The notes under the pieces: generated by a model
Databases searched by the model: none
What the model was told of the DNA's origin: nothing
The model's input: the letters and a program-made list of their open reading frames with translations, nothing else
Shown: positions 1 through 6,888 of the stretch, piece by piece
Numbering within the stretch: position 1 is the stretch's first letter
Layout: the number at the start of each line of letters is the position of its first letter
Program-made: the position numbers and the translations under genes
From: JADJMO01 sp016794445
Lineage (GTDB): Bacteria; Myxococcota_A; Polyangia; Polyangiales; JADJMO01
Length of the DNA stretch: 43,771 nt
Reading direction: 5' to 3'
NCBI GenBank assembly: GCA_016794445.1
Contig: JAEUKC010000395.1
Coordinates: 1-43,771, forward strand

Positions 1-165
1 AGTGCGGGGCGCGCATTCGTGCTCAAGATGTTGTCAGCGGAGGAGAAGGCGCCTTAAGCGGCCTTCGAACTTGAGATGGCCGCCATCAAGGCAAGTGAGT
101 CCGACAGATCTGGCGCGAAGGAGAAGATTGCGAAGATCAAGGCGGTCCTCATCAAGTCGAAGTGA
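1..165 (+). other. possible broken 3' end of a coding sequence at the window edge
   Basis: Reading frame 1 is open from base 1 to a TAA at 55-57. It then continues with coding-like, Lys/Ala/Ile-rich codons from an ATG at 76 to a TGA at 163-165. The second part (30 codons) has the GC-rich third positions expected here and looks like the helical tail of a protein. The first part could be the same protein, interrupted by the TAA. It may be a decayed gene, two unrelated fragments, or chance. No family is recognisable. Confidence 0.2.
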
Positions 166-199
166 TCTCGTCAGTGGCTCCGTGGTGTCGCTGCCTGCT

Positions 200-1132
200 C
201 TAGCGGTCCTTCCCTGCCACGTGGCCGAAGCCGAAGCGCCCCTTGATGCACAAGTTCCCGCTCGTCACGCTGGACTCGACCGGCGACGTCACCTTCAGGA
301 TCTGGTCGTCCTGCGTGTGCAGGCGCAGCACGCACCCGACGCCGCAGTAGGGGCACACCGTGTCCGTCTGCTTCTGCTCCGGCTCGCGCCACGTGCCCTC
401 GGCGCGCATGTCGTGCTCCGTCTTCGCCATCAACGCGCCGGTGGGGCACACCGCGATGCAGTTGCCGCAGTACACGCACGCCGAGTCGGGCAGGGGGGCC
501 GCGTGCTCCGTCGAGATGCGCGCGTCGAACCCGCGGCCGGCCACCGCGATGGCGAACGTGCCCTGCGCGTCCATGCCGCACGCCTCGACGCACTTGTAAC
601 AGAGGATGCATTTCGCGTAGTCGCGCACGTAGAGATCGTTGTCGACCTTCACCGGCTGCCCCACCGTGGCCGCCGTCGCGCCGTCGGGCTCCGCGTGGTG
701 GCCCGCGTGCGCGGCGTCGCGCGCGCCCTCCGCCGCGTCGATCGCGCGCGGCCCGAAGCGGTCGGGGTCGGCGCCGTAGCGCTCGACGAACGCGCGCAGG
801 CTGGGCGCGGTGCTCGTGTCGACGCTGGAGGCGAGCAGCTCGAGCACCATGCGGCGGCTCGTGCGCACGCGCTCACTGTCCGTCATCACGGCCATGCCGG
901 CCTCGACCTTGCGCGAGCACGAGGGCACGAGCGTCCGCGCCCCCGAAAGCTCGACCACGCACACGCGGCACACGTTCACCGGCGTCAGCGTCTCGGCCCA
1001 GCACAGGGTCGGGATCTCGATGCCGGCCGCGGCACACGCCTCGCGCAGCGTCGCGCCCTCGCGCACCCGCACCGCGCGCCCGTCGATGGTGATCTCCACC
1101 GTGCCGACCACCGGCAGCGACACCTTGCCCAT
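200..1132 (-). CDS. formate dehydrogenase iron-sulfur subunit: detached N-terminal half of FdhA (NuoG-like plus molybdopterin 4Fe-4S domain)
   Basis: A 310-residue electron-transfer protein matching the N-terminal part of an NAD-dependent formate dehydrogenase alpha chain. It has a [2Fe-2S] ferredoxin domain (Cys44, 55, 58, 72), two CxxCxxCxxxC [4Fe-4S] motifs (Cys175-185 and 219-229), and the molybdopterin-oxidoreductase [4Fe-4S] motif (Cys260, 263, 267, 295) followed by the conserved Lys297. It stops just where the Mo-domain of a normal FdhA would continue. That missing part is the gene at 2937-4856. The His/Cys cluster usual in NuoG-like proteins is not seen between residues 90 and 110. 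The ATG overlaps the TGA of the NuoEF gene (TGATG), so translation is probably coupled. It should carry electrons between the Mo site and the FMN subunit in the cytoplasm. Confidence 0.9.
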   Translation of the reverse strand: MGKVSLPVVGTVEITIDGRAVRVREGATLREACAAAGIEIPTLCWAETLTPVNVCRVCVVELSGARTLVPSCSRKVEAGMAVMTDSERVRTSRRMVLELLASSVDTSTAPSLRAFVERYGADPDRFGPRAIDAAEGARDAAHAGHHAEPDGATAATVGQPVKVDNDLYVRDYAKCILCYKCVEACGMDAQGTFAIAVAGRGFDARISTEHAAPLPDSACVYCGNCIAVCPTGALMAKTEHDMRAEGTWREPEQKQTDTVCPYCGVGCVLRLHTQDDQILKVTSPVESSVTSGNLCIKGRFGFGHVAGKDR

Positions 1133-2934
1133 CACGACGCACCCCCGTCCACCAGCGCGAGCCGCCGCTTGACCGCCGAGTCGAGCGCGCTCGTCGCGGT
1201 CTGTCCGAGGCCGCAGATCGAGGCGTCGCGCATCACCTGCGAGAGATCGGCGAGCAGCGCGCGGTCGTCGGCGTTCGGCCCGCGGAGCGCGGCGCGCGCG
1301 AGGAGCTCCTCGACGCGCACCGTGCCGACGCGACAAGGCACGCACTGGCCGCACGACTCGTCGCGGAAGAACGCCGCCATGCGGCGCAGGTACGGCAGGA
1401 GCTCCGTGCCCTCGCGCAGCACCATCACGACGCCCGAGCCGAGCGTGGCGCCGATCGCGCGCGTGCCCTCGAAGGAGAGCGGCACGTCGAGCTCGCCGGG
1501 GCCGAGGAACGCGCCCGCCGCGCCGCCGAGCAGCACCGCCGAGACGCGCTCGGCGCGCGCGAGATCGAGCAACGTGGACAGGCGCTCACCCATCGGGAGC
1601 TCGTACACGCCGGGCCGACCGACGTGCCCCGAGACGCAGAACAGCCGGGTGCCGGTCGAGTCCGGCGTGCCGACCGCGGCCCACGCGGCGCCGCCGTCGG
1701 CGACGATCGCCACCGCAGCACAGAGCGTCTCGACGTTGTTGATCGCCGTCGGCTTGCCGAAGAGGCCGATCTCGACCGGGAACGGCGGCTTGTTGCGGGG
1801 CTCGCCGCGGTGGCCCTCGATCGACGAGAGCAGGGCCGTCTCCTCGCCGCAAATGTACGCGCCGGCGCCGCGGCGGATCTCGATGTCGACCTTCACGCCG
1901 CGGCCGAGCACGTCGTCGCCCAGGAACCCCCGGCTGCGCGCGAGATCGATGGCGTTCTGCAGGCGCGCGGCGGCGAGCGGGTACTCGGCGCGGACGTAGA
2001 GGTAGGCCTTCTCGCTCGCGGTCGCGAACGCCGCCAGCGTCACCCCCTCGATCACCGCGAACGGGTCCTGCTCCATCAGCACCCGGTCCTTGAACGTGCC
2101 GGGCTCCGACTCGTCGGCGTTGCACACGACGTAGTGCGGGCGCGCGGGCTGCGCCGCGACGGCCTGCCACTTGCGCGCGGTCGGGAAGGCGGCGCCACCA
2201 CGCCCCGCGAGCTTCGCCACCGACAGCTCGTGCAGCACGCTCGCGCCGCCGCGGTCGAGGGCGCGGCGCAGCGCGCGGTAGCCGCCACGCGCGCGGTAGT
2301 CGTCGAGGCTCGTGGGGTCGACGAGGCCGACGCGCGCGAGCAGCGTGAGGCTCGCGCGGTCCTGGTGCACCACCGCGGGCGCCGCCTCAGGCGTCCGGTC
2401 GGTCTCGCCGAGGGCCTGGACGATGCGGTCGGCGGTGGCCTCGCCGAGGGCTCCTTCGCGCGCGGGCGCGCCGGCGTGCTGGATCAACGCGACCGGCGCC
2501 TGCTCGCACAGGCCGAGGCAAGGGCTGCGCATCCAGCCGGCGCCGCCGTGCTGAGAACCCGCGGGCCCGAGCCGCGCGCCGAGCTCGTCGCACAGCGCGT
2601 CGGCGCCGCGGGCCTTGCAGCCGATGTCGTCGCACACGTGCGCGACCGAGCGCGCGCGGGGGTGCAGCGCGTAGAGCGCGTAGAAGCTCGCGACCCCGTA
2701 GGCCTCGGCCGGCGGGACGTGCAGACGGCGCGCGACGTACGCGAGCGCCCCCGGGCTCACCCACCCGACGCGGGCCTGCGCGGCGTGGAGCGCGGGCAGG
2801 AGCAGCGGCCTGCGCCGCGCGGCCTCGGCCACGCCCACCACCGACCGGGCGTCGTCCACGGGAGGGCCGATCGCGGCGTCGATCGCCGCGCGCTCGTCCT
2901 CGGTGGGCTCCGGCCCGTGAAGCTCCAGATCCAT
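1132..2934 (-). CDS. fdhB: formate dehydrogenase beta subunit: NuoE-NuoF fusion (NAD/FMN diaphorase)
   Basis: A 600-residue flavoprotein that passes electrons between formate oxidation and NAD. Residues 1-155 are a NuoE-like thioredoxin-fold [2Fe-2S] domain with Cys101, 106, 139 and 143. The rest is NuoF-like: the GRGG-AAFPT-KW nucleotide/FMN motif at 244-256, NADESEPGT at 272-280, the glycine-rich CGEETALL stretch near 372-379, and the ESCGQCVPCR [4Fe-4S] motif (Cys528, 531, 534, with Cys574). E and F are separate proteins in most complex I, but fusions are known in formate dehydrogenases and hydrogenases. It starts two bases after the catalytic subunit stop and overlaps the next gene by one base, so this is the middle gene of a three-gene operon. 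Confidence 0.93.
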   Translation of the reverse strand: MDLELHGPEPTEDERAAIDAAIGPPVDDARSVVGVAEAARRRPLLLPALHAAQARVGWVSPGALAYVARRLHVPPAEAYGVASFYALYALHPRARSVAHVCDDIGCKARGADALCDELGARLGPAGSQHGGAGWMRSPCLGLCEQAPVALIQHAGAPAREGALGEATADRIVQALGETDRTPEAAPAVVHQDRASLTLLARVGLVDPTSLDDYRARGGYRALRRALDRGGASVLHELSVAKLAGRGGAAFPTARKWQAVAAQPARPHYVVCNADESEPGTFKDRVLMEQDPFAVIEGVTLAAFATASEKAYLYVRAEYPLAAARLQNAIDLARSRGFLGDDVLGRGVKVDIEIRRGAGAYICGEETALLSSIEGHRGEPRNKPPFPVEIGLFGKPTAINNVETLCAAVAIVADGGAAWAAVGTPDSTGTRLFCVSGHVGRPGVYELPMGERLSTLLDLARAERVSAVLLGGAAGAFLGPGELDVPLSFEGTRAIGATLGSGVVMVLREGTELLPYLRRMAAFFRDESCGQCVPCRVGTVRVEELLARAALRGPNADDRALLADLSQVMRDASICGLGQTATSALDSAVKRRLALVDGGAS

Positions 2935-2936
2935 CG

Positions 2937-4856
2937 CTACTCCTCGGCCGCGGCCGTCTCGGTCAGCTTCTCGATGCGCACGGAGGCCGCCTTGAACTCG
3001 GCGGTCCCGGACTTGGGGTCGAAGGCGTCGTTGGTCAGCGTGTTCGCGTCGGCGTCTTGGAGGAAGTGGAACGTCATGAACACGAGCCCCGGGCGGAGGT
3101 TCGGGTCGAGTTGCACGGGCAGCTCGACCGAGCCGCGCGGCGAGGTCACGCGCACCCGCTCGCCGTCGACGAGGCCGAGCGCCGCTGCGTCGGCGGGGAA
3201 CATGTCGATGGTCTCGCCGCGGTGGAGCGGCGAGGTGAAGTGCTGGGTCTGGACGTGCGTGTTGTACGCGTAGAGCCGGCGCCCCGTCGTGAGCCGGAAC
3301 GGGAACTCGGCGCTCACGTGCTCGAGCGGCCCCTCGTGGCGGGTGACCGTGAACGGGGCGCGGCGGCCCTCGACCGGGTCCTTCCACAGGCGCCCGTGCA
3401 GGAACGGCGCGCCCTCGGACTGCTCGTCGGGGCAGGGCCACTGGATGCCGCCGAGCTGCTCGATGCGCGCCCAGCTCATCCCGCGGTGCATCGGCGAGAG
3501 CGTGCGCAGCTCGTTCCACAGCGCCTCGGGCGAGGTGTCGCCGAGGTCGTGGCCCATGCGTCGCCCGAGCTCGCTCAGGATCCAGAAGTCGTCGCGCGCG
3601 CCGGCCGGCGGAGACACGGCCTTGCGCACCCGCTGCACGCGCCGCTCGCTGTTGGTGACCGTGCCGTCGGTCTCGCACCACGAGGCCGAGCCCGGGAGCA
3701 CCACGTCGGCGAGCTCCGCGGTGCGCGTGAGGAACAGGTCCTGCACCACCAGGATGTCGAGGTCGGAGAGGAGCTCGCGCGTGTGCCCCGCGTTGGCCTC
3801 GCTCTGCGCCGGGTTCTCGCCGAACACGAGCAGCCCGCGCAGCTCCTTGCGCTCCATCGCGAGGAACATCTCGGTGAGGTTCCACCCGTTCTGCGGGGGG
3901 ATCGTGGTCTTCCACGCGGCGTCGAAGCGCGCGCGGACGGCCGCGTCTCCGACGTCCTGGAAGCCGGCGAGCTTGTGGGGCAGGGCGCCCATGTCGCCGC
4001 CGCCCTGCACGTTGTTCTGGCCGCGCAGCGGGTTGAGGCCCGCGCCCCAGCGCCCGACCTGGCCGGCCGTGAGCGCGAGGTTGATGAGCGAGAGGACGTT
4101 GTCGACCGCGTCGTGGTGCTCGGTGATGCCGAGGGTCCAGCAGATCATCGCGCGGTCGGCGGTGGCGTAGGCCCGCGCGACCTTGCGGAGCTGCGCCGCC
4201 GGGACGCCGGTGATCGCTTCGGTGGCCTCGGGCGAGCACGCCGGGCTCGACACGTGCGCGGCGAACTCCGCGAAGCCCACCGTGGCGCGCTCGATGAAGG
4301 CGCGGTTCTCGAGGTGCTCGTCGAGGATGACGTGGGCGAAGGCGTTGGCGAGCGCGATGTCGGCCCCGACGTGCACGGGCAGCCACTCGTCGGCCCACTC
4401 GGCGGTCGGCGTGCGGCGCGGGTCGACGACGACGAGGCGCGTGCCCCGGCGCAGCCCCTTGATCACGTGGTGGAAGAAGATCGGGTGCGCTTCGCGCGCG
4501 TTCGATCCCCAGAGGACGACCAGATCGGTCTCCTCCACCTCGCGATAGGAGTTCGTCCCACCGCCTGCTCCGAACACCGTCGCCAGACCGACGACGCTAG
4601 GGGCGTGTCACGTTCGATTGCAGCTGTCGATGTTGTTGGTGTGGAACGCGACGCGGGCCAGCTTGGCCGCGAGGTAGTTCACCTCGTTGGTCGCCTTCGA
4701 GCACGAGAAGATGCCGAGCCCCTTGCCGCCGTGGCGCTCGCGTACCGCGGTGAGGCCAGCGGCGGCGCGGGTCAGCGCCTCTTCCCAGGTGGCTTCGCGG
4801 AGCTGTCCCCGAGGGGAGCCCGGGTCGCGGACGAGCGGCGTCGTGAGGCGCTTCAT
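2937..4856 (-). CDS. fdhA: selenocysteine-containing formate dehydrogenase catalytic subunit (Mo/W-bis-MGD domain; lacks its N-terminal Fe-S domain)
   Basis: One gene of 639 residues read through an in-frame TGA (complement of 4608-4610) as selenocysteine, residue 83. The context Asn-Arg-Thr-Sec-His-Ala-Pro-Ser matches the active site of E. coli FdhF (Arg-Val-Sec-His-Gly-Pro-Ser). Read conventionally it would look like an 82-residue fragment plus a separate 546-residue oxidoreductase. The protein starts at the point where a normal FdhA leaves its N-terminal [4Fe-4S] domain, and that domain is encoded downstream at 200-1132. It oxidises formate to CO2 (or the reverse) at a bis-MGD Mo or W centre. 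A TAGGAT box six bases before the ATG suggests a leaderless transcript. The fdhD and sel genes it needs are not in this window. Confidence 0.92.
4578..4596 (-). promoter_or_regulatory. bacterial SECIS element of fdhA
   Basis: On the mRNA strand the 19 bases form seven pairs (five Watson-Crick, one U-G, one C-G) closed by the loop GGUCU. The stem begins exactly 11 bases after the UGA and the loop lies 18 bases after it. From memory, the E. coli fdhF SECIS has the same GGUCU loop at the same spacing. SelB should bind here to bring Sec-tRNA to the UGA. Confidence 0.85.
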
Positions 4857-4862
4857 GCGCGG

Positions 4863-4868
4863 ATCCTA
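4863..4868 (-). promoter_or_regulatory. -10 box (TAGGAT) of the formate dehydrogenase operon
   Basis: TAGGAT lies six bases before the ATG at 4856. No convincing -35 is seen. The spacing puts the transcript start at or next to the start codon, so the mRNA is probably leaderless. Confidence 0.5.
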
Positions 4869-4915
4869 TCAGCTTTCGCGGCGCGTTCGCCGCCCGTTCG
4901 CCTCGCCGTGGTGCG

Positions 4916-5674
4916 TCACTTGGGGCAGCGGACGATGTCGATCCGCTGCATGTTCACCTCGGTGATGGGGGCGGCCTTGCCGTCGGCCGGCAGCTTGCTG
5001 ATGGCGATCGCGGTCTCGGTGTCGCAGCTCCCGAAGACGTTGTAGTCCGCCGCGGGGCCCGTCCCGACCACGATGTAGAACTGGCTGCCGCTCGGCGCGG
5101 TCGACGCGGCCATGGCGAGGGTGCCGAGCGGCTCGGCGACGTGGTTCTCGTCGACGAGCGAGTAGCCCGGCCCACCGGTGCCGTTGCCGCGAGGATCGCC
5201 GCCCTGGATGACGAAACCCGGCACGACGCGGTGCCACTTCAAGCCGTCGTAGAAGCGACCGAGCATCCACGTGGTGCCCTGCTTGTAGGGGCGCGTGCCG
5301 CGCGCGAGGCCGATGAAGTTCGCCACGCTGATCGGCGCGGCCGTCGGATCGAGCTTGCAGTCGATCTTGCCGCTCTGGGTGGTGATGCGCGCGCGCAAGG
5401 TGCCGGTGCCCGCCGGGAAGCCCGCGAGCGCCTTGTCGAGCGTGAAGTCGGCGGGCTTGAACGTCGCGTACGCGCTGGGATCGATGCCGGGATCGGCCGG
5501 TCCAGGGTCGAGGACGCAGCCGTCGGGATCCGTCTCGGGCCCCGTGTCGACGGCCACTTCGGCCACCGCGTCGGTGCCCGTTTCGCTCGGGGTGCCCGTG
5601 TCTTCGGTGGTGGCAGGGGTGGAGCTCGAGCTGCAGCCGACGAGGACAAAGAGAAGAGCGACCAGGGTGCGCAT
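4916..5674 (-). CDS. cyclophilin-type peptidyl-prolyl isomerase lipoprotein
   Basis: A 252-residue exported foldase. The N-terminus is a short signal peptide with lipobox Leu-Val-Gly-Cys14, so it should be lipid-anchored in the envelope. A low-complexity Thr/Asp/Gly/Glu linker of about 60 residues follows. The cyclophilin domain occupies roughly residues 90-252 and shows the family core: a Trp-His-Arg-Val-Val-Pro-Gly-Phe segment followed by IQGGDP, and a Gly-Ser-Gln-Phe-Tyr-Ile strand. It catalyses cis-trans isomerisation of Xaa-Pro bonds, probably assisting folding outside the cytoplasm. It is divergent from the gene at 5719, and their -10 boxes lie back to back 20 bases apart. The formate dehydrogenase operon follows 59 bases later with its own -10 box, so the two are probably separate transcripts. 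Confidence 0.93.
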   Translation of the reverse strand: MRTLVALLFVLVGCSSSSTPATTEDTGTPSETGTDAVAEVAVDTGPETDPDGCVLDPGPADPGIDPSAYATFKPADFTLDKALAGFPAGTGTLRARITTQSGKIDCKLDPTAAPISVANFIGLARGTRPYKQGTTWMLGRFYDGLKWHRVVPGFVIQGGDPRGNGTGGPGYSLVDENHVAEPLGTLAMAASTAPSGSQFYIVVGTGPAADYNVFGSCDTETAIAISKLPADGKAAPITEVNMQRIDIVRCPK

Positions 5675-5680
5675 CGACAG

Positions 5681-5686
5681 AAGGTA
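5681..5686 (-). promoter_or_regulatory. -10 box (TACCTT) of the cyclophilin gene
   Basis: TACCTT ends six bases before the ATG at 5674, and no Shine-Dalgarno sequence fits in between. A leaderless transcript is inferred. Confidence 0.5.
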
Positions 5687-5706
5687 CCCAACACGGGCCC
5701 ACGCGG

Positions 5707-5712
5707 TAAGCT
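5707..5712 (+). promoter_or_regulatory. -10 box (TAAGCT) of the small gene at 5719
   Basis: TAAGCT ends six bases before a GTG at 5719. This decides the start in favour of GTG over the TTG three bases earlier. It is divergent to the cyclophilin promoter with 20 bases between the boxes. Confidence 0.5.
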
Positions 5713-5718
5713 CCCTTG

Positions 5719-5976
5719 GTGGACCACGTCCCCACCGATCGCCGCGCCGTCATCCGCGTGCTGCTGAAGAAGGCGGAGACCTCGACGGGTCAGCGCCGGA
5801 TTGCGGGCTACACGGTGATCCTCGTCGGCGAGGCGCAAGAGAAGGACTGGGCGGGCGCGCCGTTCCAGCCGGGCGACATCGAGGCGTTCCTCTGGACCAC
5901 CCCTCGCCAGGTCGAGCAGGTGGTCGGAGTGCTCATGACCGCCGAACCCGTGCGCTGGGTCAAGGCGACAGGGTGA
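5719..5976 (+). CDS. small protein of unknown function (85 aa)
   Basis: The protein is short, soluble and basic. It begins Val-Asp-His-Val-Pro-Thr-Asp and alternates predicted strands and helices (VIRVLLKK, YTVILVGEA, a Trp-rich turn, QVEQVVGVLM). It has no signal peptide, membrane helix or known catalytic motif. It could be a compact alpha/beta fold such as a small binding or regulatory domain, but I do not recognise it. A 36-base dispersed hairpin repeat starts three bases after its stop codon. Confidence 0.6.
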   Translation: MDHVPTDRRAVIRVLLKKAETSTGQRRIAGYTVILVGEAQEKDWAGAPFQPGDIEAFLWTTPRQVEQVVGVLMTAEPVRWVKATG

Positions 5977-5979
5977 AAC

Positions 5980-6015
5980 CCGGAGCGGAGGATTGGACGG
6001 GGACGGTCCGGGAGC
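5980..6015 (+). repeat. dispersed hairpin repeat, copy A
   Basis: These 36 bases are identical to 15462-15497 except at two positions (T-T here, C-C there). The stem GGATTG/CGGTCC (5990-5995 with 6004-6009) closes an eight-base GACGGGGA loop. Both differences lie in one stem arm and turn two G-C pairs into G-U pairs, so pairing in RNA is kept. Both copies lie directly behind a stop codon. It could be a terminator-like or REP-like element. Confidence 0.7.
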
Positions 6016-6017
6016 CC

Positions 6018-6051
6018 TTGACACTCGTATCACGGGGTATCACATTGTGAT
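6018..6051 (+). promoter_or_regulatory. promoter and probable autoregulatory operator of the ribbon-helix-helix gene
   Basis: A perfect TTGACA (6018-6023) lies 17 bases before a weak -10, CACATT (6041-6046). Over the promoter lie two GTATCAC direct repeats (6027-6033, 6037-6043; ten-base period) and a perfect inverted repeat, ATCAC-ATT-GTGAT (6039-6051). The last ends five bases before the GTG start. Ribbon-helix-helix dimers commonly bind such short, helically phased sites, so the encoded protein may repress itself here. Confidence 0.6.
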
Positions 6052-6056
6052 TCACC

Positions 6057-6530
6057 GTGAGCCAAGAGGAATCTCCCCCGCAGCCTCCGCCGGAAGACGG
6101 AGACGAGAAAAAGGAGCGCGTGCTCCACACCCGGGTGCCCGCCGTCCTCGAGCAGGAGCTCAAGCGCCTCGCCCAGAACATCCGGGTCCCCGTCTCGAAC
6201 CTCGTGCGCACCATCCTCGAGGACGCCGTGGCCGTCGCCGATCGCGCCGGTCGGGGCGTCGAAGAGGAGCTGCACCGCGCCGCGGGGCGCGTGTCGGCCC
6301 AGCGCGAGGCCATCCTCCGCAAGCGCGACGAGGTGGTCGGCCGCACCAAGAGCGGCCCCCTCGGCGGCATCGTCGGCTTCCAGCCGATGGTGCTCGCGAC
6401 CGACACCCACTGCGCCGTGTGCGAAGCCGAGCTCTCCGCCGGAGAGTCGGCGCACCTCGGCGTGCACAGCGACCCGGCCGCGCCGCGCCCCATCGTGTGC
6501 GACGCGTGCCTGCCGCGCCCCAAGAAGTGA
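6057..6530 (+). CDS. ribbon-helix-helix protein with C-terminal zinc-ribbon-like CxxC pairs
   Basis: A 157-residue protein. After an acidic Pro/Glu-rich start, residues 20-60 form a basic strand (VLHTRVP) followed by two helices (VLEQELKRLAQNI, VSNLVRTILEDAV). This is the pattern of a ribbon-helix-helix DNA-binding dimer. A long Arg/Glu-rich helix follows (about 60-100). The C-terminus has two CxxC pairs, CAVC near residue 122 and CDAC near 150, with His residues between them, so a metal-binding knuckle is likely. The GTG start sits immediately behind repeats that look like its own operator. The small gene at 6564 is 33 bases downstream and probably cotranscribed. The DNA-binding role is inferred from the fold pattern only. 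Confidence 0.7.
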   Translation: MSQEESPPQPPPEDGDEKKERVLHTRVPAVLEQELKRLAQNIRVPVSNLVRTILEDAVAVADRAGRGVEEELHRAAGRVSAQREAILRKRDEVVGRTKSGPLGGIVGFQPMVLATDTHCAVCEAELSAGESAHLGVHSDPAAPRPIVCDACLPRPKK

Positions 6531-6563
6531 CCCAGCAAGTTTTTCTCGACCAAGGAGACAGCC

Positions 6564-6848
6564 ATGACCACCGAGACCCAGAACGACTACCCCGCCCCCG
6601 AGCACGCGACCCCGAGCGAGCAGACCCCTGACAAGATCGCGCGTCTCATCACCGAGCTCGGCGTCGGCTGGGCCAAGTACGGCCTCTCGATCGGGCGCAT
6701 GGCGCTGCAGCAGTCGGCCCGCGCGCTCGAGACCACGGGCGAGCTCCTCGGCACCATCGCCGCCAAGGTCGACGCCGCCTCGGCCCCCAAGCCGAAGGAC
6801 GAGACCGTCGAAGTGAAGGCCGAGATCGTCGACGACCCCAAGAAGTAA
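6564..6848 (+). CDS. small phasin-like helical protein of unknown function (94 aa)
   Basis: A 94-residue soluble protein with disordered, charged ends. One long amphipathic helical region (about residues 24-70, rich in Leu, Ala and Gly) includes WAKYGLSIGRMALQQSARALE. The layout resembles phasins and other small surface-coating helical proteins, but no diagnostic motif is present and the name is only a description. It has a clear Shine-Dalgarno AAGGAG (6552-6557) six bases before the ATG, unlike the leaderless genes nearby. It lies behind the ribbon-helix-helix gene and is probably translated from the same message. Confidence 0.65.
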   Translation: MTTETQNDYPAPEHATPSEQTPDKIARLITELGVGWAKYGLSIGRMALQQSARALETTGELLGTIAAKVDAASAPKPKDETVEVKAEIVDDPKK

Positions 6849-6876
6849 TCGAGACCCAGCCGCCGAGGCCCGCGTC

Positions 6877-6882
6877 TATAGT
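6877..6882 (+). promoter_or_regulatory. -10 box (TATAGT) of the nucleoside ABC transporter operon
   Basis: TATAGT ends six bases before the GTG at 6889. No ribosome binding site is seen, and a leaderless start is inferred. Confidence 0.5.
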
Positions 6883-6888
6883 GCGCGG

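Noticed and set aside
2..1999. Very long open frames on the plus strand opposite the formate dehydrogenase genes
   Set aside because: They are antisense to genes with clear Fe-S and flavin motifs, are rich in Arg/Ala/His as expected of GC-rich shadow frames, and carry no recognisable domain.
2937..4577. A separate 546-residue oxidoreductase starting after the UGA
   Set aside because: The residues before and after the UGA form one continuous active site with a SECIS behind it, so the break is selenocysteine rather than a gene boundary or frameshift.
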